Assembly (NCBI GenBank): GCA_036419695.1
Contig: CP143946.1
Location: forward strand, 3,962,001-4,026,000
DNA length: 64,000 nt
Direction: 5' to 3'
DNA from: [Clostridium] symbiosum
Lineage (GTDB): Bacteria > Bacillota > Clostridia > Lachnospirales > Lachnospiraceae
The stretch's first letter is position 1. Each line of letters begins with the position of its first letter. A program made the position numbers and the translations under genes. Below, piece after piece: positions 1 through 8,297 of this stretch. The notes under the pieces are model-generated. The model was given only the letters and a program-made list of their open reading frames with translations, was not told the DNA's origin and did no database searches.

Positions 1-691
1 TATGTTCATCATACTCTATTTCAATTTCGTGGCCGTCGTCATATTCATGGCCGCTGTGCAGAAGGTCTTCTCCATAACCGTATTCCTCTTCATGGGTGTG
101 TGCGTCAAACTGCTCTGCCTCATGCGTATGTTCATCCGTCTCGTGCAGGTGTTCACCCTCTTCATGCAGATGGCCGTCATTTCCGTGAACGCGGCGGTCC
201 GATGAATGGTCATGCTCTTCCGCCTCCATCCCTTCCACAATCTCTTCTTCCACGGTGTCCACATAATCCATCATTGTGACAACACGGCCGGGTGCCGCAC
301 CGTCTCCAAAGGAATCCAGGACTTTCCCGAACCACTGTTCCATGGCGCCGCCGTTGCACACCACAAGATCTGCATTCTGGATGGTAATCATATCCGCCGG
401 GGTCGGTTCAAAGGAATGGCTGTCCATTCCGGCGGGAACCACAAGGGTAAGCTCGATATCATCTCCTGCTATCTGGCGCAGAAAATCGTAATAGGGGAAC
501 AGGGTTGTAACCACATTCAGTTTCCCGTCCGTATCTTTGCCACCCTTTTTCGACTCGTCTGCCGCATGATTTCCCGTCTCGCCGCCTATCGTTCCACTGT
601 TCCCACCACCGTAACGGCTGCAGCCCGCAGCAAAGCCGATGACTGCAAAAAACAGGGCCATAACGGAGAAATGTTTGGCAAAACGCTTCAT
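1..691 (-). CDS. Zinc ABC transporter substrate-binding lipoprotein (ZnuA-type), 3' end cut by window
   Basis: The reading frame starts at ATG 691 and runs off the left edge, so only about 230 N-terminal residues are visible. The start MKRFAKHFS is followed by a hydrophobic stretch and a lipobox ending in AAGC, so the mature protein should be a lipid-anchored extracellular receptor. Residues 60-130 match the cluster A-I metal receptors: TLFPYYDFLRQI, then GMDSHSFEPTPAD (metal-binding His) and NGGAMEQW. From about residue 150 on it becomes extremely rich in His, Asp and Glu (repeated HxHE and EEHDH), the metal-chelating loop typical of ZnuA/AdcA. The role is capture of Zn2+ (Mn2+ less likely) for an ABC importer whose other genes would lie to the left. 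It follows the HAD phosphatase gene with a 22 bp gap. Confidence 0.85.
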   Translation of the reverse strand, partial: MKRFAKHFSVMALFFAVIGFAAGCSRYGGGNSGTIGGETGNHAADESKKGGKDTDGKLNVVTTLFPYYDFLRQIAGDDIELTLVVPAGMDSHSFEPTPADMITIQNADLVVCNGGAMEQWFGKVLDSFGDGAAPGRVVTMMDYVDTVEEEIVEGMEAEEHDHSSDRRVHGNDGHLHEEGEHLHETDEHTHEAEQFDAHTHEEEYGYGEDLLHSGHEYDDGHEIEIEYDEH

Positions 692-713
692 CCAATTTCC
701 CTTTTTTCTGTTT

Positions 714-1406
714 TTATTTTCTTTCATTCAAATCCTCATTCGGCATATTCGCTTTTTCTACAATCATTTCCACCTGAGAGGGATGATCCACAATATATTT
801 CGGACTCAGAGCCTCCAGTTCCGCCCTGTCCCTGAACCCCCAGGTAACGCATGCCGTATCCATTCCGGCCGCGATTCCCGTCTTCATATCCGTATTGGTA
901 TCACCCAGATAGAGGCATTCTTCCGGCGTCATTCCCATCTCACGGCAGACAATCAGCGCTCCGTCCGGTGCCGGTTTCTTAGGCGTGCCCGCCTGTTCTC
1001 CCCTGACGCAGTCAAAATAATCTTTTCCGAAAATGGTTTCTATGTTCTCCACCGCCTGGTTATGCGGTTTGTTGGAGAATACTGCTATCTTTACCTGTTT
1101 CTTCCTCAGATATTCAAGAAGATGCCCGATTCCTTCATAGGGCCTCACATCCTTCATGCAGTACTTTGCAAAATTCTCCATATACAGCGGGAGAGCCGCC
1201 TCATAATGTACCAGCTTCTCATCACCGCAGGCCCTCAGGGCGCGTTCCATCTGTGTCCTGTAACCGTCTCCCACCATCCGCTTCGTCTGCTCCGGTACAA
1301 TCGGTCCGAGGCCAAAAGCAGCCAGCGTCACATTCGTTGTATAAGTCAGGGCATTAACCGTGTTAAGCAATGTCCCATCAAGATCAAAAATACATAAGCG
1401 GTACAT
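714..1406 (-). CDS. HAD-superfamily hydrolase, phosphoglycolate phosphatase-like
   Basis: A 230-residue cytosolic protein. Motif I is FDLDGTLLNT at residues 7-16 (nucleophile Asp8, acid/base Asp10). A helical cap follows, then motif II in VFSNKPHN, Lys in GTPKKPAPD and motif III in YLGDTNTDM (Asp pair). This is the Gph/PGP subfamily layout (FSNK, KPAPD, GDT.TD). Substrate cannot be told from sequence; phosphoglycolate, pyrophosphate or other small phosphoesters are all possible. ATG 1406 is preferred over ATG 1415 because the GAAAGG ribosome site abuts the upstream ATG but lies 9 nt before the downstream one. It probably shares a transcript with the downstream zinc-receptor gene. Confidence 0.85.
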   Translation of the reverse strand: MYRLCIFDLDGTLLNTVNALTYTTNVTLAAFGLGPIVPEQTKRMVGDGYRTQMERALRACGDEKLVHYEAALPLYMENFAKYCMKDVRPYEGIGHLLEYLRKKQVKIAVFSNKPHNQAVENIETIFGKDYFDCVRGEQAGTPKKPAPDGALIVCREMGMTPEECLYLGDTNTDMKTGIAAGMDTACVTWGFRDRAELEALSPKYIVDHPSQVEMIVEKANMPNEDLNERK

Positions 1407-1435
1407 CTCTCTCATCCTTTCGATGTAAAATTCAG

Positions 1436-1494
1436 ATTATTCACAAACAGTACGCGAATAAACCTCACGTAACCTATCCGGTTTGAACAGTAAC
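1436..1494. repeat. Possible degenerate copy of the GTTACTGTTCAC repeat family
   Basis: The right end reads GTTTGAACAGTAACAGAAAT, very close to the right end of the 16225-16303 copy (GTGTGAACGGTAACAGAAAT). The left end (ATTATTCACAAACAGT) only weakly resembles the family terminus. It lies just upstream of the HAD phosphatase gene. Confidence 0.35.
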
Positions 1495-1661
1495 AGAAAT
1501 TCCCACATGTAATAATATACTAAAAAAAAGAAAGATGCAACGGCCACTTATTTTTCCCATCCCCCGGCCGGGGTGTAAAAAGGGGGGATTCTTGAATTTG
1601 TCTTTCTTTTCTCTTTCTATTATATTAATTCGTCCCCAGGCTCTGGCCTGCGTCCCGGGGG

Positions 1662-1672
1662 CATGTTATAAT
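1662..1672 (+). promoter_or_regulatory. Possible extended -10 promoter element
   Basis: TGTTATAAT is a consensus extended -10 (TGnTATAAT) at 1664-1672. If used, its transcript would run through the whole palindromic element at 1715-2488 before reaching the gene at 2572. No convincing -35 was seen. Confidence 0.35.
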
Positions 1673-1714
1673 GTCCATATAATTGAGTTCGGAATGGTGA
1701 GGGGGGGGGGATGT

Positions 1715-2488
1715 GAGTCTTCAGTCCCGGCTTGAGTTTGATCGCGGGTGGGGAATCCGGGCAGAAAAAGTTCCTCCGGGAAACGCTTGCGCTCTTTGAA
1801 GTGCATAACAGTACTAAGGTGCCAAAATACGCCACCTAAGTACTGATGGACTTCCAGGTTCCCTGCGGAATCTTTTTCTCCCGGATTCCCCACGGGAAGG
1901 TTATGGCCGGGACTGAAGACGCGTAGGTTTTTGCCATCCCGAAAACCGGCCTGCGGCCGCTGATTTGTTTTATTCCTTCAAGGTGGAAGGGCATTGTCGC
2001 TACCACCACGGGCCTTCAGATGCCCGGGAACCGTCTCTTTACAAACCTGAGAATGTGTTGTTATAGAGCCGTCTTTCACTCAGGATGAGATAGTAGAAAT
2101 CCCGAGTCTTAGCCACTCAAAACAGTGTTTTATCCTGTTTTACATGCACTGTGAAGCAGCGATTAATAAGATAGCAAACCGATTAAATCCCACCGCTTCG
2201 TAGTGGTTGTTGCAATACCTCTTCTGCACTTGACGAAAGGGACAACCAGCCCCTGAAGACAGCGGACGGGGCGATCACCTTCGCTGAGTCTTCAGTCCCG
2301 TCGACAACCTGCCCGGGGAAGGAAGAGAAAAACTTTCCGAAGGGTGACCTTGAAGCCCGCCGGTGCTTGGCGAGGTATTTTCGAGCCTAGCATCCGCTGT
2401 GCGCTTCACAAGCGGGAGCGTGTCCCCGAAGGAATTTTTTTCTCTGGATTCCCCCTCACCGCACCCTAAAGCCCGGGACTGAAGACTC
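1715..2488. repeat. Composite palindromic element, copy 1 (units A and B)
   Basis: Unit A is 1715-1922: it opens with GAGTCTTCAGTCCCGG, closes with CCGGGACTGAAGAC and folds on itself, GGGGAATCCGGGCAGAAAAA pairing with TTTTTCTCCCGGATTCCCC. Unit B is 2286-2488, again bounded by GAGTCTTCAGTCCCG and CGGGACTGAAGACTC with its own internal arms. The linker (1923-2285) carries a complementary pair around GTCGCTACCACCACG and TAGTGGTTGTTGCAATACC, so the whole element can fold into a branched palindrome. The outer flanks found in copies 4 and 5 are degraded here. It fills most of the 1.16 kb gap between the HAD gene and the gene at 2572, and nothing convincingly coding was seen in it. Confidence 0.85.
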
Positions 2489-2571
2489 ATAACCTCCCCC
2501 CGATGCACAGCTTTAAAATACAAACTAAAAACCATCAGACACAGATATTTCTATAAATAAGGAGGCACTTA

Positions 2572-3306
2572 ATGAAAAAAAGTATCAGAATCCTGTCATC
2601 CGCACTGATTATATCAATGTCCTGTTTCTCCACTTCCTTTGCCGGGCAGTGGATACAGGACCAGAACAGGCCTTCCGTCAAAGACGGCGTCTCAAACTGG
2701 CGCTGGCAGGAGGATAACGGTTCCTATGTCGGCAGTTGTGATCTCTGGCTGGACGGAAACCGGGACGGCATCTATGAAAACTATTATTTTAATTCCGACG
2801 GCTGGATGCTTGCCGATACCGAGACGGAGTACGGTCAGAAAATAGGGGTGGACGGCGCAGCTCTTCTGAGCGACGGGACCGTATCCCTACTCACCGCTCC
2901 CAGGGACAGCAGCGTGATAACCACACGTGATTATACCCTCACCCTCCCGGATAACTGGAAGAATCATTTCTGCTACTCCACGAACGGAGGAAATCTTTAT
3001 GTTGATTTTTATCCTGTCAAGCCGCTGATTATGGACGGAAAAATCCGCAGCTCCGTCACTCAGACCATGTTCTGGCTCCTGCAGTTCGACAGCCGGGAAG
3101 AGATGGATGAAACAAGAGCTCTTGGTATGCACGACGGCTGGAAGTATCTTGGCAGCCACGGCGGCAAATACTATGTGTCCTGCGGTCCCACAGACACGGC
3201 CATCGAATTTTATACGGACGAAGAGCGGGAAATGATGCAGCAGATGGACAGCAGCCTTTATTCCGGCATGCAGCCGGGTTTATGGAACAGGATGGCATTC
3301 CAATAG
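2572..3306 (+). CDS. Secreted protein of unknown function
   Basis: 244 residues. It has a clear Sec signal peptide (MKKSIRIL, a hydrophobic core, then STSFAG, likely cut after SFA near residue 24), so the product is exported. Residues 40-85 (WRWQEDNGSYVG, NRDGIYENYYFNSDGWMLADT) resemble one degenerate glucan/choline-binding repeat (aromatic-rich W-x-DG-x-YYF-x-DGWM). The rest (about 105-244) has no family I recognise: a beta-rich segment with RDYTLTLPDNW and a C-terminal acidic helix around TDEEREMMQQMDSS. The start has a near-perfect ribosome site (AAGGAGGCACTTA before ATG). Next downstream is a membrane protein 48 bp away on the same strand, so the two may be cotranscribed. Function unknown; a wall-associated accessory protein is the reasonable guess. 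Confidence 0.75.
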   Translation: MKKSIRILSSALIISMSCFSTSFAGQWIQDQNRPSVKDGVSNWRWQEDNGSYVGSCDLWLDGNRDGIYENYYFNSDGWMLADTETEYGQKIGVDGAALLSDGTVSLLTAPRDSSVITTRDYTLTLPDNWKNHFCYSTNGGNLYVDFYPVKPLIMDGKIRSSVTQTMFWLLQFDSREEMDETRALGMHDGWKYLGSHGGKYYVSCGPTDTAIEFYTDEEREMMQQMDSSLYSGMQPGLWNRMAFQ

Positions 3307-3354
3307 CCCCTTGCTGCATTCTGGAAATGGCTGTCATGTAAAGGAGGGTTCCTA

Positions 3355-3852
3355 ATGGATAAACAGATATACAAATTGCCGCTCTACACGCTTGCCTCAG
3401 GACTTATCATCAGAATTATCTTCTATTTTGTAGTACTGACTGCTGTCAGCCTGACCACAGAATGGTCCGTTTGGATGAGCAACGGCCTCCTTGCTGCCCA
3501 TCTCGCCGTCTCCGCCGTTCTTTTTATTTTCATCGGACGGCGTCTTTGCAGGACTTATACCCGGCAGACGTGTTTCAGGGCTGCGTCCCTGCTCGTTGTT
3601 TACGCTGTCATCATTCTGGTTCTGGAACAGCTTATGCTGCACACCGGAGATTACGGCCAGATAAACCATTTACTTTATCTCCCTGTAGAAATGTTCACTC
3701 CCATTACCTCCGTTATGCTTCTGCTCTTCGGAAAATTTGTGCCGGGCTGGTTCTGCGCCGTCCCATCTCTGTTTGCCCCTTATCTTTTTGTATTCTTCAG
3801 CACGGACGTTCCAGACGGCGCTCCACCGGTTCCCGGCCATACCGATTATTAA
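3355..3852 (+). CDS. Small integral membrane protein, function unknown
   Basis: 165 residues with four or five hydrophobic segments (about 10-30, 42-62, 78-95, 110-130, 135-155) separated by short basic loops such as RRLCRTYTRQT, giving a compact multi-span membrane protein. No catalytic motif was seen and no family is recognised. The ATG follows AAAGGAGGGTTCCTA, a strong ribosome site that fixes the start. It lies 48 bp after the secreted protein gene and 52 bp before the TfoX-domain gene, so the three form a likely small operon. Confidence 0.7.
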   Translation: MDKQIYKLPLYTLASGLIIRIIFYFVVLTAVSLTTEWSVWMSNGLLAAHLAVSAVLFIFIGRRLCRTYTRQTCFRAASLLVVYAVIILVLEQLMLHTGDYGQINHLLYLPVEMFTPITSVMLLLFGKFVPGWFCAVPSLFAPYLFVFFSTDVPDGAPPVPGHTDY

Positions 3853-3904
3853 CACCAAAAACTATGTATCACTAAATTATAAGTTATCTTAGAAAGGCAG
3901 GAAT

Positions 3905-4174
3905 ATGGGAGAACTTGAAAAACTTCCGAATATCGGAAAAGAACTGGAACGCCAGTTGAACGAAGCGGGAGTCTTCACGCGGGAGGATTTGGAGCAATAC
4001 GGTTCCAGAAATGCATGGCTGAAAATACAGGAAAATGACTCCTCGGCCTGTATACACAGGCTTCTTGCACTGGAAGGCGCTCTGCAGAGAGTGAAAAAGA
4101 CTCTGCTCCCGCCGGAAATAAAAGCAGATCTGAAGGAATTTTATACCCGGAATAAGATAAAGCACACTCCGTGA
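3905..4174 (+). CDS. TfoX/Sxy C-terminal-domain protein
   Basis: 89 residues. The start (LEKLPNIGKELERQLNEAGV), then TREDLEQYGSRNAWLKI and CIHRLLALEGAL, match the stand-alone TfoX C-terminal domain, a helix-hairpin-helix-like fold. The N-terminal TfoX half found in proteobacterial competence regulators is absent, as is usual for Firmicutes homologues. Its role in these bacteria is not established; the fold suggests nucleic-acid or protein contacts, not catalysis. A GGCAGGAAT ribosome site precedes the ATG. It is the last gene of the short plus-strand group, facing fruA. Confidence 0.8.
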   Translation: MGELEKLPNIGKELERQLNEAGVFTREDLEQYGSRNAWLKIQENDSSACIHRLLALEGALQRVKKTLLPPEIKADLKEFYTRNKIKHTP

Positions 4175-4335
4175 ACCTTTTCCTGGCAACCAATAAAAAA
4201 GATGAAACTGTTTAGCCGCCTGACTCCGCCGACTGTAATAAAACGTGGGGGAGGAACAGCTCTGCCCGGAGGCAGACGGCAAACATTTCATCTTTTTATA
4301 TTATCCCATCAAAGCATACATGGTATACATACAAT

Positions 4336-6288
4336 CTATACATTTTTTTTAAGAGCCGCAAGAATTACACATCCGACTGCGGAACCCGCAGCAACCGCCG
4401 CCAGATAGCCCAGCGGGTTTCCAATGGTGGGAAGCACGAAGATACCGCCGTGGGGGGCTCTCAGTGTGCATCCAAGGAGCATGGACAGGCCTCCGGCCAC
4501 CGCCGAGCCTGCTATACAGGAAGGGATTACACGCAGGGGATCCTGTGCGGCAAAGGGAATGGCGCCTTCCGAAATAAAGGACAGACCCATAATATAGTTT
4601 ACAAGTCCCGACTGACGTTCTTTATCCGTAAACTTCCTTTTGAAAAAAGTGGTTGCAAGGGCGATTGCCAGCGGAGGAACCATACCTCCCGCCATCACGG
4701 CGGCCATCACATCGAAATTGCCCTCCGCCAGCTGGGCCGTCCCGAACACGTAGGCCGCTTTGTTTACCGGTCCGCCCATATCTACCGACATCATTCCGCC
4801 GACCACCATTCCGAGAATCACTTTGCTGGTTCCGCCCATCCCGTTTAACAGGTGGGAAAGGCCGTCGTTGATTGCGCCGACAAAGGGATTGATAATGGTC
4901 GTAATCACGGCAACGAGGAGAATGCCGAGCACCGGGTAAAGCAGGATCGGCTTGATTCCGTCCAGTGATTTAGGCAGCCTGCTGAATACTTTTTTCAAAA
5001 GCAGGATGAGATAACCGCCGATAAAACCGGCCAGCAGCGCTCCCAGGAACCCGGCGTTTACATCTCCGCCCGCCGGGTTTGCAAACGTCATACCCATCTT
5101 GGCAACGAGACCGCCTACAAAACCAACGGCCAGACCCGGGCGGTCTGCAATGCTCATTGCGATAAATCCCGACAGGACGGGCAGCATCATTCCAAACGCC
5201 TGCTCACCCACCGTCTTTAAATAGGCGGCAAGCGGTGTATTTTTGCCAAAGTTCGCCGGATCAATGGAATAGTCGTCAAAAAGAAACGCGAGGGCAATCA
5301 GAATACCTCCGCCAATGACAAATGGCAGCATATGGGAAACACCGTTCATCAGATGTTTATAAATGCTTCTTCCCAGATTTTCCTTATCGGATGTTTCTTC
5401 GCCCCCGTTTCCTCCCTCTCCCGTATGGTGGTAAACGGGCACCTCTCCCGCTTCGAGCCTCTTAATCAGTTCTTCCGCTTTGTGGATACCGTCAGAAACG
5501 GGCGCAATAATAACCGGTTTTCCGTTGAAACGCGCCATTTCCACATTCTTGTCAGCCGCAATGATGATTCCGTCCGCGGACTCAATCTCTTCCTTTGTGA
5601 GATGATTTTGAATGCCGTCCGCTCCGTTTGTCTCCACCTTGACCGGATATCCCAGTTTTTCACCGGTTCTCTGAAGGTTTTCCGCTGCCATAAACGTATG
5701 GGCGATACCGGTCGGACAGGCTGTCACGGCGAGAATCCTGTACCCTGTGTCAGCCGGAGTTTTACCGCCTGCCCCGCGTTCCGCCGCAGGCTCCGCCTCC
5801 TGCGGCGTCTCCTCCTTTGCCGGGGCAAAGCGGTCTGCTTCCTTGTCATTAATCAGCTTGAGAAATTCATCTGCCGTCTTTGCCTTTACAAGCGAGTTCT
5901 TAAAATCCGGGTCCATCAAAACCATAGAGAGTTTTGAAAGAGCCTCCAGATGGGCGTCCGCTTCTCCATCCGGAGCCGCTATCATGAAAAGAAGGTTGAC
6001 CGGACTGCCGTCAAATGAATCATAGTCCACGCCTTCCGGCACTACCATGGCCGCCAGTCCCGGTTCATTGACCGCCGCCACTTTTGCATGGGGAATTGCA
6101 ATCCCGTCGCCGACCGCCGTGCTTCCCAGCGCCTCCCTTGCAAGAATGCCCTTCCTGTAACCTTCCCTGTCACTCAGTCTGCCGCTTTTATCCATCAAAT
6201 TCACAAGATAATCAATTGCGGCCTCTTTCGAATCCACCCTGACCCCGAGAGCAATACTCTCTTTCTTCAATAAATCCGTAATCCTCAT
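4336..6288 (-). CDS. fruA: PTS fructose transporter subunit IIABC
   Basis: 650 residues with domains in the order IIA-IIB-IIC. IIA spans about 1-150 with the phosphorylated His67 in GIAIPHAKV. A Pro/Glu-rich linker (155-182) follows. IIB spans about 184-285 with the phospho-Cys191 in TACPTGIAHT. IIC spans about 310-650 and is a multi-span channel with GGTSKVILGMVVGGMMSVDMGGPVNKAAY, typical of the fructose family. It takes up fructose across the membrane and delivers fructose-1-phosphate to FruK. It lies 130 bp after fruK and must be cotranscribed from the fruK promoter. HPr and EI are not in the window. Confidence 0.95.
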   Translation of the reverse strand: MRITDLLKKESIALGVRVDSKEAAIDYLVNLMDKSGRLSDREGYRKGILAREALGSTAVGDGIAIPHAKVAAVNEPGLAAMVVPEGVDYDSFDGSPVNLLFMIAAPDGEADAHLEALSKLSMVLMDPDFKNSLVKAKTADEFLKLINDKEADRFAPAKEETPQEAEPAAERGAGGKTPADTGYRILAVTACPTGIAHTFMAAENLQRTGEKLGYPVKVETNGADGIQNHLTKEEIESADGIIIAADKNVEMARFNGKPVIIAPVSDGIHKAEELIKRLEAGEVPVYHHTGEGGNGGEETSDKENLGRSIYKHLMNGVSHMLPFVIGGGILIALAFLFDDYSIDPANFGKNTPLAAYLKTVGEQAFGMMLPVLSGFIAMSIADRPGLAVGFVGGLVAKMGMTFANPAGGDVNAGFLGALLAGFIGGYLILLLKKVFSRLPKSLDGIKPILLYPVLGILLVAVITTIINPFVGAINDGLSHLLNGMGGTSKVILGMVVGGMMSVDMGGPVNKAAYVFGTAQLAEGNFDVMAAVMAGGMVPPLAIALATTFFKRKFTDKERQSGLVNYIMGLSFISEGAIPFAAQDPLRVIPSCIAGSAVAGGLSMLLGCTLRAPHGGIFVLPTIGNPLGYLAAVAAGSAVGCVILAALKKNV

Positions 6289-6418
6289 GTTGTCCTCCTG
6301 ATTTGTCGTTCTGTCTCCCGATTACTCTTAAGTCCCGCCGGCATCTTATCCTCTGCCGGTTTTCTCTTTGATTTACTGCTCTCCCCTATGGTCTTTCGTT
6401 ACCCCTTATCACATTTTA

Positions 6419-7321
6419 TTAAAGTTTTTCCAGAATTTCTATAATATCCTTCCTGGTTGCAATCCCCTCGGAAAATGCCGTCGCGCTACCCGATGCGGTT
6501 CCCAGTTTCAGCGCATATCCGTAATCTCTTTTATCCAGATAGCCCGCAATAAAACCGGCCACCATGGAATCTCCGGCTCCTACGGAATTTTTTACTGTTC
6601 CCTTGGCCACACCCATCTTATGGACAGTTCCGTCTTCCGTAATCAAAATAGCCCCGTCTCCCGCCATGGAAATCAGGACATTGACCGCTCCCATCTCCTG
6701 TAGCTTCCCGGCATAGTGGATGATGTCCTCATCCGATTTGAGTTCCACATTAAACATCTCGCCTAGCTCGTGGTTATTTGGTTTAATCAGGAACGGATGA
6801 TATTTGAGAACGTTGAGAAGTAAGTCCTTCGTTGCATCGACAACGATTCTGACTCCTTTTCCCTCCAGCCGCGCCATGATAATTTCATAGATTTTATCAT
6901 CGATGGATTTCGGAATGCTGCCGGACAACACGAGAATATCCCCGCTCCCCAGCTTATCCAGCTTCTCAAACATCTTTTCCACGTCTTCTTCCGTGATTTT
7001 CGGGCCGATTCCATTGATCTCCGTCTCATTATCGGATTTCATCTTTACATTAATTCGTGACATCCCCTCTTTTACGCGGATAAAATCGCTGGCAAATCCA
7101 AGTGTCTTGACGCCGCGTTCGATCTCATCACCCGTGAATCCCGCTACAAACCCGAGCGCCGTGCTGGCATAACCCAATTCTTTTAAAACCGCCGATACAT
7201 TGATCCCCTTGCCGCCATAGAAAATCTCTTCCGATACGGTCCTGTTCACCGTTCCCGTCGTAAAATGATCCACCTTAATCACGTAGTCCAACGCCGGATT
7301 AAATGTAACCGTGTAAATCAT
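6419..7321 (-). CDS. fruK: 1-phosphofructokinase
   Basis: 300 residues, PfkB/ribokinase family. The sugar-binding signature YGGKGINVSAVLKELG lies at about 35-50 and the ATP-site signature VGAGDSMVAGF at about 247-257, with catalytic Asp251. It phosphorylates fructose-1-phosphate to fructose-1,6-bisphosphate in the cytosol, completing uptake by the adjacent FruA. The usual DeoR-type fruR is absent: the next gene upstream is queH on the same strand. The gene is instead preceded by a consensus promoter and ATGAAA/TTTCAT palindromes. A GGAGGAATGACGC ribosome site precedes the ATG. Confidence 0.95.
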   Translation of the reverse strand: MIYTVTFNPALDYVIKVDHFTTGTVNRTVSEEIFYGGKGINVSAVLKELGYASTALGFVAGFTGDEIERGVKTLGFASDFIRVKEGMSRINVKMKSDNETEINGIGPKITEEDVEKMFEKLDKLGSGDILVLSGSIPKSIDDKIYEIIMARLEGKGVRIVVDATKDLLLNVLKYHPFLIKPNNHELGEMFNVELKSDEDIIHYAGKLQEMGAVNVLISMAGDGAILITEDGTVHKMGVAKGTVKNSVGAGDSMVAGFIAGYLDKRDYGYALKLGTASGSATAFSEGIATRKDIIEILEKL

Positions 7322-7342
7322 GCGTCATTCCTCCTTCTCCAT

Positions 7343-7422
7343 ATGAAATATATTTTCATCACTTAATCTCATAATAATACGGAATTTTCATTTCGTCAAT
7401 ATGTTTCACCATGAAATTTCAT
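7343..7422 (-). promoter_or_regulatory. fruK-fruA promoter with ATGAAA/TTTCAT palindromes
   Basis: On the minus strand, TTGACG (7394-7399) and TATTAT (7371-7376) are separated by exactly 17 bp. A perfect palindrome ATGAAATTTCAT (7411-7422) lies just upstream of the -35, and a near-palindrome ATGAAAATATATTTCAT (7343-7359) lies downstream of the -10. Two similar boxes around the promoter suggest an operator pair for a fructose-responsive repressor, which is inference because no regulator gene is adjacent. Confidence 0.65.
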
Positions 7423-7526
7423 TTCTTTACCAATTTCATCATTATGCATAATTTACCCTGAAAAACAATTTTTTAAACATGGATTTTTTAGTCATTCTGC
7501 CCTGTCCTCTGTATTGCACCGAAACG

Positions 7527-8180
7527 TTAATTTTCCTTGAAACCGTCCTGTTTCCCGCGCATGGCCGCTTCACGCTGTGAATACACGCAGCCGCAGTAAT
7601 TCTGCCGGTAAAGACGATACTCCTGTGACAGTTCAACGGAACGCCTGTAACCGTTCTTTTTCTTAAAATCGGAGTTTAAGAACTTCACTCCATATTCCTT
7701 TGCCGCCTCCTCGCCGATCCGGTTCAGCCTCTCCGCATTTTTCAGCGGGCTGATTGTGAGTGAGGTCGTAAACCAGTCGTACCCGCCTTCTTTTGCCAGT
7801 CTTGCCGCCTCAAAAAGCCGCATCCTGAAACAGATTCCGCAGCGTTCACCACCCTCCTTATCCTCCTCATGTCCCTTCACGGCCTGGAAAAATTCCTCCG
7901 GCCGGTAATCCCCGGCTATGAATTCCACCGGATGCTCCGCCGGCATCTCCCGGACCAGCCGTTCAATTTCCCCCAGCCTCTCCTCGTACTCCTCCGGCGG
8001 AAAAATATTCGGATTATAATAAAAAACAGTAATCCTGAAAAACTTCGACAAATACTCCAGTACATAGCTGCTGCACGGCGCACAGCAGCTGTGCAGGAAC
8101 AGAGAAGGCACCTCCTTGTCCCTCTCCGCCTGTTTGATAGTCTTTTCCATCTCTATCTGATAATTTCTCTTATTTTCCAT
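7527..8180 (-). CDS. queH: Epoxyqueuosine reductase QueH
   Basis: 217 residues. The N-terminal HSCCAPCSSYVLE contains the vicinal Cys pair (32-33) and Cys36 typical of QueH (formerly DUF208). Further cysteines follow in GGERCGICFRMRL and the C-terminal NYCGCVYS. This matches the iron-sulfur, non-B12 enzyme that performs the last step of queuosine biosynthesis on tRNA anticodons, replacing QueG. The conserved FTTSLTISPLKNAERLNRIG block is present. The start is taken at ATG 8180, which follows GAAAGGTGATTGT; an upstream in-frame ATG at 8234 has no ribosome site. Confidence 0.93.
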   Translation of the reverse strand: MENKRNYQIEMEKTIKQAERDKEVPSLFLHSCCAPCSSYVLEYLSKFFRITVFYYNPNIFPPEEYEERLGEIERLVREMPAEHPVEFIAGDYRPEEFFQAVKGHEEDKEGGERCGICFRMRLFEAARLAKEGGYDWFTTSLTISPLKNAERLNRIGEEAAKEYGVKFLNSDFKKKNGYRRSVELSQEYRLYRQNYCGCVYSQREAAMRGKQDGFKEN

Positions 8181-8297
8181 ACAATCACCTTTCCCATTAA
8201 AAAAAGCAACCCCGCTAAAAGCTCCTTTGCGCATATATCCTAAGCGATATCACACAATCTGCTTTCAGCACACAGGCTGCTTAATTTATTTTACGAT

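Noticed and set aside
1666..1893. Conserved-looking peptide (MGNPGEKDS... type) readable in unit A of copies 1, 3, 4 and 5
   Set aside because: The similarity follows from nucleotide conservation of the hairpin; there is no ribosome site, the frame is broken in other copies and ends differ. Not called as genes.
5332..5937. 200-residue open frame antisense to fruA
   Set aside because: It lies wholly inside a well-conserved PTS gene and resembles no protein family.
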